The notes beneath the pieces were generated by a model. It saw nothing but the letters and a program-made list of their open reading frames with translations. It was not told the DNA's origin and did no database searches. Made by a program: the position numbers and the translations under genes. Below, one piece after another: positions 53,192 to 61,487 of a stretch of DNA of 64,000 nt (its first letter is position 1; each line of letters opens with the position of its first letter). The DNA comes from CBDIHH01 sp965279095 (lineage in GTDB: Bacteria > Pseudomonadota > Alphaproteobacteria > Caulobacterales > Caulobacteraceae), in contig CBDIHH010000007.1 of the NCBI GenBank assembly GCA_965279095.1, forward strand, positions 1,054,001 through 1,118,000. The letters are read 5' to 3'.

Positions 53192-53962
53192 ATGACGACC
53201 GATCCCGACCCGTCCGCGGCCGCCCCCGCCTCCACGGTCATGCTCCTGCGCGACGGGGCGACGGGGGTCGAGGTCTTCATGGTCACCCGGCGCGCGGACA
53301 GCCGTTTCATGGGCGGCGCCCTGGTCTTCCCCGGGGGCAAGGTCGACCCGGCGGACCTCGAGGCCGCCCCGGCCTGGCCCGGCCTGGCCGACGCCGCCTA
53401 CCGTTTGGCCGCGATCCGCGAGTTGTTCGAGGAAACCGGCTTCCTGCTCGCCGCCGAGCGGGGCGAACGATCGCCGGTGGCCGGGGAGCGGGTGCTGACG
53501 CTCATCGACCGCTGGCGCCGGCCGGTCCACGACGGGGCCGTCAGCCTGGAGCGCATGCTGGCCGAGGCGAGGTTGGACCCGCAGCTGGACCGCCTGGTTC
53601 CCTTCGCCCGCTGGATCACGCCGGAGGGCATGCGCATCCGCTTCGACACCCGCTTCTATGCGGCCGAAGCCCCCGCCGGCCAGCTCGGCGTCCATGACGG
53701 GACAGAGCTGGTGGACTCCCGCTGGGTCACCCCTGGCCAGGCCCTGGCCGAGGCGGACGACGGGCGCGTGCTCCTGGCCTTCCCCACCCGGCTCAACCTC
53801 ATGCTCGTGACCGCCGCCGCCAGCGTCGAGACCGCGCTGGCCCTGCTGGCGGCGCGGTCGGTGGCCCCCATCGTGCCGGAGGTCGTCGACAGCCCTGGCG
53901 GCCGCCGCGTGCGCATCCCCCTGTCCGCGGGCTATCCGCTCAGCGAGATGGGCGCCGCCTAG
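53192..53962 (+). CDS. Nudix hydrolase (NUDT19/CoA-pyrophosphatase-like)
   Basis: A 256-residue Nudix protein. The box is split by an insert as in the NUDT19 group: FMGGALVFPGGKVDPADLEA followed by AAYRLAAIRELFEETGFLLA (REx2EE core at about residues 75-80). ASTVMLLRDGATGVEVFMVT begins the fold, and RWITPEGMRIRFDTRFYAAE is characteristic of the same group. Likely cleaves a nucleoside diphosphate derivative or CoA ester; substrate uncertain. Confidence 0.86.
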   Translation: MTTDPDPSAAAPASTVMLLRDGATGVEVFMVTRRADSRFMGGALVFPGGKVDPADLEAAPAWPGLADAAYRLAAIRELFEETGFLLAAERGERSPVAGERVLTLIDRWRRPVHDGAVSLERMLAEARLDPQLDRLVPFARWITPEGMRIRFDTRFYAAEAPAGQLGVHDGTELVDSRWVTPGQALAEADDGRVLLAFPTRLNLMLVTAAASVETALALLAARSVAPIVPEVVDSPGGRRVRIPLSAGYPLSEMGAA

Positions 53963-53977
53963 CGGACGGTCCCGGCC

Positions 53978-53995
53978 TGTTCACGTTTGTTCACG
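53978..53995 (+). promoter_or_regulatory. Direct repeat TGTTCACG x2 upstream of the fasciclin gene
   Basis: TGTTCACG occurs at 53978 and 53988, a 10-base period (one helical turn), about 90 bases before the fasciclin start. It could be a regulator site. The contained GTTC-N6-GTTC is one base short of the alphaproteobacterial LexA spacing, so it is not called an SOS box. Confidence 0.4.
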
Positions 53996-54080
53996 GACGC
54001 GGCATCCAATTGTTAAGTTCGCGCGTAGTGGCAATGTCGGCGACCGGACATCCGGACGCCCCTCACGCCAGGATCGCCTC

Positions 54081-54701
54081 ATGACCGCCTTCAAACTGCA
54101 ACGCTTCGCCGGCGTCGCCGCCGCCGCCCTCGCCGTCGTCTCCATCGCCGCCTGCTCGCCCAAGAAGGAAGAGCCCGTGGCCGCCGCCGAGGCGCCGCCC
54201 GCCGCCATGCCCGCGGAACAGACCGTCACGGTCGGCGGCGCGCCCATGTCGCCGTCCAAGACCATCGTCGAGAACGCCTCCGCCTCGGCCGATCACACCA
54301 CCCTGGTCGCCGCGGTGAAGGCCGCCGGCCTGGTGGAAACCCTCTCCGGCCCCGGTCCCTTCACCGTGTTCGCGCCGACGAACGAGGCCTTCGCCAAACT
54401 GCCGGCCGGCACGGTCGACACTCTGCTGAAGCCGGAAAGCAAGGACGCGCTGACCAAGGTGCTGACCTACCATGTGGTGTCGGGCAAGATGAGCGCGGCC
54501 GACCTCATGGCCGCCATCGACGCGGGCGGCGGCAAGGCCATGCTCAAGACCGTGCAGGGCGAGGAGCTGACCGCCGCCAAGGCCGGCGCCGGCATCGATC
54601 TCACCGACGCCAAGGGCGGCAAGTCGATGGTGACCATCGCCGACGTCAACCAGTCCAACGGCGTGGTGCACGTGGTCGATACGGTGCTGATGCCCAAATA
54701 G
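54081..54701 (+). CDS. Fasciclin-domain lipoprotein
   Basis: A 206-residue protein with signal peptide MTAFKLQRFAGVAAAALAVV and lipobox SIAAC (Cys25), then a Pro/Ala/Glu linker to about residue 60 and one fasciclin (FAS1) domain: DHTTLVAAVKAAGLVETLSG, PFTVFAPTNEAFAKLPAGTV (H1 motif), LTKVLTYHVVSGKMSAADLM (YH motif) and SNGVVHVVDTVLMP at the end. Predicted surface or periplasmic adhesion/assembly lipoprotein. A gap of 118 bases separates it from the Nudix gene. Confidence 0.92.
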   Translation: MTAFKLQRFAGVAAAALAVVSIAACSPKKEEPVAAAEAPPAAMPAEQTVTVGGAPMSPSKTIVENASASADHTTLVAAVKAAGLVETLSGPGPFTVFAPTNEAFAKLPAGTVDTLLKPESKDALTKVLTYHVVSGKMSAADLMAAIDAGGGKAMLKTVQGEELTAAKAGAGIDLTDAKGGKSMVTIADVNQSNGVVHVVDTVLMPK

Positions 54702-54790
54702 CCTGGGCGCGGTGTTGGCCGCCGGGCGCGCAAATATCCGTTGCGCGTCCGGCGGCGATCCACGATCTGAGGGGGTGTCCCGGAGCTCCC

Positions 54791-55636
54791 ATGGCCGACT
54801 TCAAGAGCACGTCCCAATACATCGCCACGCGCGACCTGGAGGTCGCCGTCAACGCCGCCGTCCGGCTGCAGCGGCCGCTGCTGGTCAAGGGCGAGCCGGG
54901 CACGGGCAAGACCATTCTGGCCCACGAGGTGGCAGAGGCTTTGGGCCTGCCGCTGATTGAATGGCACATCAAGTCCACGACGCGGGCCCAGCAGGGGCTT
55001 TATGAGTATGACGCCGTCTCGCGCCTGCGCGACGGCCAGCTCGGCGACGAGCGGGTCCACGACATCGGAAACTACATCGTCCGCGGCAAGCTGTGGGAGG
55101 CCTTCGCGGCCGACCACCCGACGGTGGTGCTGATCGACGAGATCGACAAGGCCGACATCGAGTTCCCCAACGACCTGCTGCTCGAACTCGATCGCATGCA
55201 GTTCTTTGTCTACGAGACGCGCGAGACGGTGGTGGCGCGCCACCGGCCGGTGATCATCATCACCTCCAACAACGAGAAGGAGCTGCCCGACGCCTTCCTG
55301 CGCCGCTGTTTCTTCCACTACATCCGCTTCCCCGACCGCGAGACCATGGAGCGGATCGTCCAGGCCCACTACCCCGACATCAAAGGTGATCTGGCCCGCG
55401 AGGCGCTCAACGTCTTCTTCGCCATCCGCGAGGCGCCGGGCCTGAAGAAGAAGCCCGCCACCTCGGAGCTGATCGACTGGCTGAAGCTGCTGATGATCGA
55501 GGACCTGCCGGCCTCGGCCCTGCGCTCCAGCGACCCCCATCTGGTGATCCCGCCCCTGCACGGCGCCCTGCTGAAGAACGAGCAGGACGTGCACCTGTTC
55601 GAGCGCATCGCCTTCCTGTCCCGGCGCGGACAATAG
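54791..55636 (+). CDS. MoxR-family AAA+ ATPase
   Basis: A 281-residue chaperone-like ATPase. Walker A LLVKGEPGTGKTILAHEVAE (about 34-53), LIEWHIKSTTRAQQGLYEYD, Walker B TVVLIDEIDKADIEFPNDLL, sensor VIIITSNNEKELPDAFLRRC and arginine finger in RRCFFHYIRFPD. MoxR ATPases act with a VWA-domain partner; the CoxE-like gene at 55833 is that partner. The palindromic repeat between them does not interrupt either frame. Confidence 0.92.
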   Translation: MADFKSTSQYIATRDLEVAVNAAVRLQRPLLVKGEPGTGKTILAHEVAEALGLPLIEWHIKSTTRAQQGLYEYDAVSRLRDGQLGDERVHDIGNYIVRGKLWEAFAADHPTVVLIDEIDKADIEFPNDLLLELDRMQFFVYETRETVVARHRPVIIITSNNEKELPDAFLRRCFFHYIRFPDRETMERIVQAHYPDIKGDLAREALNVFFAIREAPGLKKKPATSELIDWLKLLMIEDLPASALRSSDPHLVIPPLHGALLKNEQDVHLFERIAFLSRRGQ

Positions 55637-55658
55637 GGTGGAAGGGCGTGTTGGAGAC

Positions 55659-55775
55659 GGTCCTCATCCTGAGGTGCGAGCGCAGCGAGCCTCGAAGGAC
55701 GCACCACGCCGCGCGGGTCGGGTCTGCGTCCTTCGAGGCTCGCCGCTTCGCGGCTCGCACCTCAGGATGAGGACC
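55659..55775. repeat. Long inverted repeat between the MoxR and CoxE-type genes
   Basis: Left arm 55659-55703 starts GGTCCTCATCCTGAGGTGCG; right arm 55725-55775 is its inverse, ending CCTCAGGATGAGGACC, with a 21-base spacer. The right arm holds an extra internal hairpin (CGCCGCTTCGCGGC). It should fold into a long mRNA stem within the operon. It looks like a dispersed intergenic repeat family seen in Caulobacterales. Confidence 0.88.
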
Positions 55776-55832
55776 GGAGGAGTGGCGGCCCACCGTAGAC
55801 TTCAACCAACGGCTTCCGACGCGAGGGGCTAG

Positions 55833-57002
55833 ATGTTCGCCGACTTCATCACCGGCCTGCGGCGGGCGGGGGCGCCCGTCTCGGTCACCGAGCACCTGGC
55901 GCTGATCGGGGCGATGAAGGCCGGGGTGGCCGGCTACAGCACCGAGGACTTCTACTATTTGGCCCGCGCCACCCTGATCAAGGACGAGCGCTACTTCGAC
56001 CGCTTCGACCAGCAGTTCGCCCTCTACTTCAAGGCGCTGGAGCCGCCCGAGGGCGCCCCCGAGGGCGACATCCCCGACGACTGGCTGAAGGCCCTGGCGG
56101 AGCGGCTGCTGACTCCCGAGGAGATGGCGAAGATCGAGGCGCTCGGCGGGCTGGACGCCCTGATGGACACCCTGCGCCAGCGGCTGGCCGAGCAGGAAGG
56201 CCGCCACCAGGGCGGCTCCAAATGGATCGGCACGGGGGGAAGCTCGCCCTTCGGCAACAGCGGCTACAATCCGCAAGGGGTGCGCATCGGCGGGGAGAGC
56301 CGCCACCGGCGCGCCGCCAAGGTGTGGGAGCAGCGCCAGTACAAGGACCTCGACGACGACGTCGCCCTCAACACCCGGGGCCTGAAGCTGGCCCTGCGCA
56401 AGCTGCGCCGGTTCGCGCGCCAGGGGGCGGCGACCCAGCTGGACCTGGACGGCACCGTGCGGGCCACGGCCAACAACGCCGGCCTGCTGGACCTGAAGCT
56501 GACGCCCGAGCGTCGCAACGCCGTGAAGGTGCTGCTGCTCCTCGACGTCGGCGGCTCCATGGACGACCACGTCAAGGCCACGTCGGAGCTGTTCTCGGCG
56601 GCCCGCAGCGAGTTCAAGCACCTGGAGGCCTACTATTTCCACAACTGCGTCTACGACCAGCTGTGGCGCAGCAACGGCGCCGGGGGGCGCGTGCCCACCC
56701 TGGAGGTGTTGCGCACCTACGGCCCCGACTACCGCCTGATCTTCGTCGGCGACGCCAGCATGGGGCCGTGGGAAATCGACCGTCCCGGCGGGGCGGTGGA
56801 CTTCTGGAACGCCGAACCCGGCGCCGTCTGGCTCCAGCGCCTCGTCGGCCACTACCGCCGCGCCGCCTGGCTCAACCCGACTCCGCGCCAGCAGTGGGGA
56901 TATGTGCAGAGCATCGAGACCATCAGCGCCCTGCTGGGCGGCCGGATGTTCCCGCTGACCCTGGCCGGGCTGGACGGGATGATCAGCGAGCTGAAGCGTT
57001 AG
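55833..57002 (+). CDS. CoxE-like VWA-domain protein
   Basis: A 389-residue protein. N-terminal helical part (FITGLRRAGAPVSVTEHLAL, YYLARATLIKDERYFDRFDQ) followed by a von Willebrand A domain from about residue 225: VKVLLLLDVGGSMDDHVKAT carries the MIDAS-like D-x-G-x-S, and LIFVGDASMGPWEIDRPGGA is the later conserved segment. Partner of the MoxR ATPase upstream, forming a MoxR-VWA module whose client is unknown. The two genes are about 200 bases apart because of the repeat. Confidence 0.88.
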   Translation: MFADFITGLRRAGAPVSVTEHLALIGAMKAGVAGYSTEDFYYLARATLIKDERYFDRFDQQFALYFKALEPPEGAPEGDIPDDWLKALAERLLTPEEMAKIEALGGLDALMDTLRQRLAEQEGRHQGGSKWIGTGGSSPFGNSGYNPQGVRIGGESRHRRAAKVWEQRQYKDLDDDVALNTRGLKLALRKLRRFARQGAATQLDLDGTVRATANNAGLLDLKLTPERRNAVKVLLLLDVGGSMDDHVKATSELFSAARSEFKHLEAYYFHNCVYDQLWRSNGAGGRVPTLEVLRTYGPDYRLIFVGDASMGPWEIDRPGGAVDFWNAEPGAVWLQRLVGHYRRAAWLNPTPRQQWGYVQSIETISALLGGRMFPLTLAGLDGMISELKR

Positions 57003-57014
57003 GCTAGCGCGTCC

Positions 57015-58538
57015 CTAGCCCGCCATGAAGGGGGCAGCGGCCCCGGCCCCTTCCGCCCCCGCTCGTCGGTACATCAGCGCCTCGGCCACGTGGATCCGGC
57101 GCAGGGCCTCTGCGCCCTCGAGGTCAGCGATGGTGCGGGCCAGGCGCAGGGTGCGGGTCCATCCGCGGGCGGTCAGGCCCCCGGCCTCGGCCGCGCGGGT
57201 GAGCAGGGCGCGGGCGGGGCCGTCCAGGGCGGCGATGGACTCCAGGGCAGACCCCTCGATGCGGGCGTTGAGGGTTCCGCGCCCGGCCTGCAGGTCGCGC
57301 GCCACCGCCACCCGGGCGGCCGCCTCGGCGGTGCCCTCCGCCGGGGGCGGCAGGGCGAGGTCGGCGGCGGTGACCGGCGGCACCTCGATCTGCAGGTCGA
57401 TGCGATCCATCAGCGGGCCCGACACCTTGCCCTGGTAGTCCTTCTGGCAGCGCGGGCCCCGCCCGCAGGCGCCGCGGCCGAGGCCCCCGTGGCCGCAGCG
57501 ACAGGGGTTCATGGCCGCCACCAGCTGCACCCGCGCCGGATAGCGGATGTGGTGGTTCGCCCGCGCCACCACCACGTCGCCGGTCTCCAGCGGCTGGCGC
57601 AGGCTGTCGAGCGACTGGCGGCTGAATTCCGGCAGCTCGTCCAGGAACAGCACGCCGTTGTGGGCCAGGGACACCTCGCCCGGCTTGGCCTTGATCCCCC
57701 CGCCGGTCAGGGCCGCCATGCTGGCGGAATGATGGGGCGCCCGGTAGGGGCGCGACCGGGTCAGGGCCCCCTTGGCGATCAGCCCCGCCATGGAATGGAT
57801 CATCGAGGTCTCGAGCAGTTCCGCCGAGGTCAGCGGCGGCAGCAGGCCAGGCAGGCGCTGGGCCAGCATCGACTTGCCCGAGCCAGGCGGGCCGACGAAG
57901 GCGATGTTGTGGCCCCCCGCCGCGGCGATCTCCAGGGCGCGCTTGGCCCCCTCCTGGCCCTTGACGTCGCGCAGGTCGGGGAAGACGTCGCCGTCCAGCA
58001 TCGGTCCGGGCTTGGGCGGGGTCATCACCTGGGTCCCACGGAAGTGATTGACCACGGCGATGAGGGACCGCGGCGCCAGCACCGGCGTCTCTCCGGCCCA
58101 GGCCGCCTCGGGGCCGTTCGCCTCCGGGCAGATCAGCCCCAGCCCCATGCCCCCGGCCGCCACGGCGGCGGGCAGCACCCCCGACACCGACGCGATCTGG
58201 CCGTCGAGGCCAAGCTCGCCCACCGCCATCCAGCCGTTCAGGCTGTCGTTGGGGATCACCCCCATGGCGGCCATCATGCCCAGGGCGATGGGCAGGTCGT
58301 AGTGGCTGCCCTCCTTGGGCAGGTCGGCGGGGGCGAGGTTCACGACGATGCGCTGGAAGGGCAGGGCGAGGCCCAGACCGGCGAAGGCCGAGCGCACGCG
58401 CTCGCGGCTCTCGGCCACGGCCTTGTCGCCTAGGCCGACGACGGCGAAGTAGGTGGGCGTGCCGCCGATCTGGGTCTCGACCTCGACCCGGCGCGCGTCG
58501 ACCCCCTCGAACGCCACCGTGACCACCCGCGAGACCAT
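57015..58538 (-). CDS. comM: YifB/ComM family magnesium-chelatase-like AAA+ helicase
   Basis: A 507-residue AAA+ protein; in ComM the function is branch migration during natural transformation. N-terminal Lon-like domain MVSRVVTVAFEGVDARRVEV and KEGSHYDLPIALGMMAAMGV (written in two parts), central Walker A NIAFVGPPGSGKSMLAQRLP (about 213-232), Walker B GVLFLDELPEFSRQSLDSLR, a Cys cluster in NPCRCGHGGLGRGACGRGPR, and C-terminal ARGWTRTLRLARTIADLEGA. ATG at 58538 begins the domain. A LexA box lies about 70-80 bases upstream, so it is probably SOS-induced. Confidence 0.93.
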   Translation of the reverse strand: MVSRVVTVAFEGVDARRVEVETQIGGTPTYFAVVGLGDKAVAESRERVRSAFAGLGLALPFQRIVVNLAPADLPKEGSHYDLPIALGMMAAMGVIPNDSLNGWMAVGELGLDGQIASVSGVLPAAVAAGGMGLGLICPEANGPEAAWAGETPVLAPRSLIAVVNHFRGTQVMTPPKPGPMLDGDVFPDLRDVKGQEGAKRALEIAAAGGHNIAFVGPPGSGKSMLAQRLPGLLPPLTSAELLETSMIHSMAGLIAKGALTRSRPYRAPHHSASMAALTGGGIKAKPGEVSLAHNGVLFLDELPEFSRQSLDSLRQPLETGDVVVARANHHIRYPARVQLVAAMNPCRCGHGGLGRGACGRGPRCQKDYQGKVSGPLMDRIDLQIEVPPVTAADLALPPPAEGTAEAAARVAVARDLQAGRGTLNARIEGSALESIAALDGPARALLTRAAEAGGLTARGWTRTLRLARTIADLEGAEALRRIHVAEALMYRRAGAEGAGAAAPFMAG

Positions 58539-58566
58539 CGCGACATCCCCGTTCGACAACCGGCAG

Positions 58567-58575
58567 TTATCCACA
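58567..58575 (+). promoter_or_regulatory. Consensus DnaA box
   Basis: TTATCCACA, a perfect match to the bacterial DnaA-box consensus, 29 bases upstream of comM in the divergent region. One isolated box; may titrate DnaA or regulate comM, or be chance. Confidence 0.5.
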
Positions 58576-58604
58576 AGCCGATCACAACCGCCGGCTCGGA
58601 TCAA

Positions 58605-58619
58605 GAACAAAAATAGAAC
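58605..58619 (-). promoter_or_regulatory. LexA (SOS) box of alphaproteobacterial type
   Basis: On the minus strand the site reads GTTCTATTTTTGTTC, an exact GTTC-N7-GTTC direct repeat with the T/A-rich spacer typical of alphaproteobacterial LexA operators. It is 67-81 bases upstream of comM and about 190 bases from the MFS gene, so comM is the likely target. Confidence 0.8.
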
Positions 58620-58809
58620 TATTCAGGAAGATGAACGGTCTTGCGTCGATTGGGCGACATTTGGCAAACCGCAAGGGATTCAGAGGGCTGCGGCGATTTC
58701 CTCGCTGGCCGGGCAAAAGAGGCGAGCGGTCGGCGGAGCGCCGGTCCAGGCTGGCGGCGTCCGGCCGCGCCTGCGAGGATGCGCGCGGACGCCGGACAGG
58801 GGACGAGGC

Positions 58810-60216
58810 ATGGGCCAGGGTGCGGCGGCGAACGGGTGGCGCGATATCCTCGCGGAGGGCCGCTGGCCGCAGTTCGCCCTGGTCTGCCTGGGCGCCTGGC
58901 TCAACGCCGCGGACGCCCTGGTCACCGCCACCATCATGCCCAGCGTGGGGGCGGAGCTGGGGGGCTACGCCTATTTCGGCTGGGCGGTGGCGGGCTTCTA
59001 CACCGGCAGCATCCTCGCGGGCGCCACCGCCGGGCGGGTGTCCGAGGTGATGGGGCTGCGGCCGGGGGCCTGCGCGGCGGGGGCCGTCTATGCCGCGGGC
59101 TGCCTGCTCAGCGCCGCGGCCCCGAACATCCTCGTCTTCCTGCTGGGGCGGCTGCTGCAGGGCCTGGGCGCGGGCTGGATCTCCGGCTTCTGCTTCGTGA
59201 TGATCGGCATGATCTTTCCCCAGCGCCATGTGGTGCGGGTGTTCGCGGCGATCTCGGCGGTGTGGGGCGCCGCCACCCTCGGCGGACCCCTGGTGGGGGG
59301 GCTGTTCGCCGAGGCCGGCGCCTGGCGCGGCACCTTCTGGATGTTCGCGGTCCAGGCGGCTGCGTTCAGCCTGGCCGCCGCGGTGCTGCTGCCGCGGGGC
59401 GGCAAGGTCCCCGACGCCCCGGGGGCGCCCTACCTGCAGGTGATGGTCCTGACCGCCGCGGTCGCCGCCCTGGCGGTGGCGGGGCTGGTCCCGACCTTCG
59501 CCGCCGCCGCCGGGCTCGGCGCCCTCGGCCTGGCGCTGCTGTGGCTGGCGCTGCGCATCGACGGCCGCGCGCGCGTGCAGCTGCTGCCCCGACAGGCCGG
59601 CGACCCGCGCACCCTGACCGGGGCTGGCTACGCCGCCATCTTCGCCCTCTCGGCCGGCGCCATCGGCTTCACCACCTACGGCCCCGCCATCCTGCAGATC
59701 CTGCGCGGCCTCAGCCCCCTGGAGGCCGGCTATGTGGTGGCGGTCGAGGCCCTGGGCTGGTCCATCGCCGCCCTGGCGGTGTCCAACCTCGGCAAGCGGC
59801 GGGGCGGGCTGTTCATCCGCCTCGGCGCGGCCTGCATCGTCCTGGCCGTGCTCGCCTTCGCCCTGGGGCTGCGCACCGGGCCCCTGTGGCTGATCGTCGG
59901 CACGGGCTTGGTGTGCGGCCTGGGCTTCGGCATGTCCTGGGGCTTCATCAGCGAGCGCATCCTGCATGTGCTCAGCGACGACGAGAGGGCCATCGGCTCA
60001 TCGGCCATCGGGGCCCTGTTCGCCGCCGGCACCGCCGCGGGGGCGGCCCTGGCCGGGGTCGCCGCCAACCTGTCCGGCCTGTCGCAGGGGCCGACCCGCG
60101 CCGCGGCGGAGGCGGCCAGCGTCTGGGTGTTCGCGGCGGGGCTGCCGGTGGCGGCCCTGGGGGCCTGGGCCGCCTGGCGGATCGGGTCGAGCCGCTACGC
60201 TAGCGCCCCGCCCTGA
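58810..60216 (+). CDS. MFS transporter (EmrB/QacA-like, 14-TM type)
   Basis: A 468-residue permease with 12-14 hydrophobic helices. LNAADALVTATIMPSVGAEL in helix 1 carries the D-x-T/V-x-x-N/T-x-A-x-P motif of the DHA2 drug-exporter group, FGWAVAGFYTGSILAGATAG follows, and LLGRLLQGLGAGWISGFCFV is motif B/C. The substrate is unknown. ATG at 58810 begins just before helix 1; longer frames run into comM promoter sequence. Its stop overlaps that of gshB on the other strand by 17 bases. Confidence 0.86.
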   Translation: MGQGAAANGWRDILAEGRWPQFALVCLGAWLNAADALVTATIMPSVGAELGGYAYFGWAVAGFYTGSILAGATAGRVSEVMGLRPGACAAGAVYAAGCLLSAAAPNILVFLLGRLLQGLGAGWISGFCFVMIGMIFPQRHVVRVFAAISAVWGAATLGGPLVGGLFAEAGAWRGTFWMFAVQAAAFSLAAAVLLPRGGKVPDAPGAPYLQVMVLTAAVAALAVAGLVPTFAAAAGLGALGLALLWLALRIDGRARVQLLPRQAGDPRTLTGAGYAAIFALSAGAIGFTTYGPAILQILRGLSPLEAGYVVAVEALGWSIAALAVSNLGKRRGGLFIRLGAACIVLAVLAFALGLRTGPLWLIVGTGLVCGLGFGMSWGFISERILHVLSDDERAIGSSAIGALFAAGTAAGAALAGVAANLSGLSQGPTRAAAEAASVWVFAAGLPVAALGAWAAWRIGSSRYASAPP

Positions 60217-61147
60217 TCGCCTCGATACGGTCCCACAGGATGGCGGCGGCGTTGATGCCGGTGAAGTCCAGCAGCTGCTGGGCGCCCGTGGGCGAGGTGA
60301 CGTTGATCTCGGTGAGGTAGTCGCCGATCACGTCGATGCCGACGAAGAGCAGCCCCCGCCGGCGCAGCTCCGGCCCGATGATGGCGCAGATCTCGTGGTC
60401 GCGGGCGGTCAGATCCACGGCCTCGGCGCGGCCGCCGACGGCCAGGTTGGAGCGCACCTGCCCCGTGGCCGGCACCCGGTTGATGGCGCCCACCGGCTCG
60501 CCGTCCACCAGCAGGATGCGCTTGTCGCCGGCGGCCACCGCCGGCAGGAACTTCTGGGCGATCACCGGCTCACGGCTGATGGCGGCGTGCAGCTCCATCA
60601 GCGCGCCGAGGTTGGGGTCGTCCGCCTTCAGGCGCACCACGCCAGACCCGCCGCCGCCGTAGAGGGGCTTCAGCACCATGTCCCCGTGGCGCTGGCGGAA
60701 ATCCTCGATCGCGGCCATGTCGGCGGTGATCAGGGTCGGCGGCTGCAGGCCGGGGAAGCCGGTGACGAACAGCTTTTCCGGGGCGTTGCGCACCTCGGTG
60801 GGGTTATTGACCACCAGGGTCTGGGGGTGGATGGCGTCGAGGAAATGGGTGGCGGTGATGTAGGCCATGTCGAAGGGCGGGTCCTGGCGCATCAGCACCA
60901 CGTCCACCTGGGCGAGGTCGAGCACCTCGACCTCGCCCAGGGTGTGGTGGTCGCCCACCAGCCGGCGCAGCTGCAGAGGCCGCGCCCGCGCCGTGACCTT
61001 GCCGTCCTCGAAGGCGAGGCGCTCGGGCTGGTAGACCCACAGGGCGTGCCCGCGCGCCTGCGCCTGCTCCATCATCAGGAAGGTCGTGTCGGTGTTGATG
61101 TTGATCCCCTCGACGGGATCCATCTGGACGGCGACCTTCAAGGCCAT
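60200..61147 (-). CDS. gshB: Glutathione synthetase
   Basis: ATP-grasp enzyme joining gamma-glutamylcysteine and glycine; 315 residues. MALKVAVQMDPVEGININTD at the start, VLMRQDPPFDMAYITATHFL, NNPTEVRNAPEKLFVTGFPG, MVLKPLYGGGGSGVVRLKAD (ATP loop), QKFLPAVAAGDKRILLVDGE and LFVGIDVIGDYLTEINVTSP are the GshB signatures. ATG at 61147 is used rather than one five codons upstream. Same strand as the sirB1-like, yraN and rsmI genes, a common order. Confidence 0.96.
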   Translation of the reverse strand: MALKVAVQMDPVEGININTDTTFLMMEQAQARGHALWVYQPERLAFEDGKVTARARPLQLRRLVGDHHTLGEVEVLDLAQVDVVLMRQDPPFDMAYITATHFLDAIHPQTLVVNNPTEVRNAPEKLFVTGFPGLQPPTLITADMAAIEDFRQRHGDMVLKPLYGGGGSGVVRLKADDPNLGALMELHAAISREPVIAQKFLPAVAAGDKRILLVDGEPVGAINRVPATGQVRSNLAVGGRAEAVDLTARDHEICAIIGPELRRRGLLFVGIDVIGDYLTEINVTSPTGAQQLLDFTGINAAAILWDRIEAIRAGR

Positions 61148-61487
61148 GGGGCGGCTCCGCAACGGTGTGGGGTGCAGTTAGGGCCTGGGGCGAGGTTGGG
61201 CAAGACGCCCTGATCCTCCCCTGTCCCGAAGAGGACGGGGGAGGGGGACCCCGAAGGGGTGGAGGGAGCGAGGGGAAGAAGCGCAGGGCATGCGGTTCGC
61301 CCCCTTGTCTGTTGAAGCTCTGCTCCGTCACCCCGCTCTTCGGCGGGGTGACACCTCCCCCGTCCTCTGCGGGACAGGGGAGGATAAGCGGTCGTGGCCC
61401 GGCCCTCAGTTCAGCCCCCTCCACCCCCGCTCTTCGAGCGGCGGTCCCCCTCCCCCGCCCTGCGGCCGGGGGAGGATCCACGACCCA
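61148..61487. repeat. Intergenic hairpin-repeat cluster upstream of gshB
   Basis: No gene. At least four hairpins: an imperfect one at 61215-61244 (CCTCCCC...GGGGAGG), a perfect 10-base stem GTCACCCCGC / GCGGGGTGAC with loop TCTTCG at 61327-61352, an inverted relative of the first at 61353-61385, and CTCCCCCG...CGGGGGAG at about 61451-61475. The first and third are inverted copies of one another. The pattern is that of dispersed extragenic repeats; no promoter for gshB could be chosen. Confidence 0.75.

Noticed and set aside
53978..53995. LexA box before the fasciclin gene
   Set aside because: The two GTTC halves are separated by six bases, not the seven required by the alphaproteobacterial operator.
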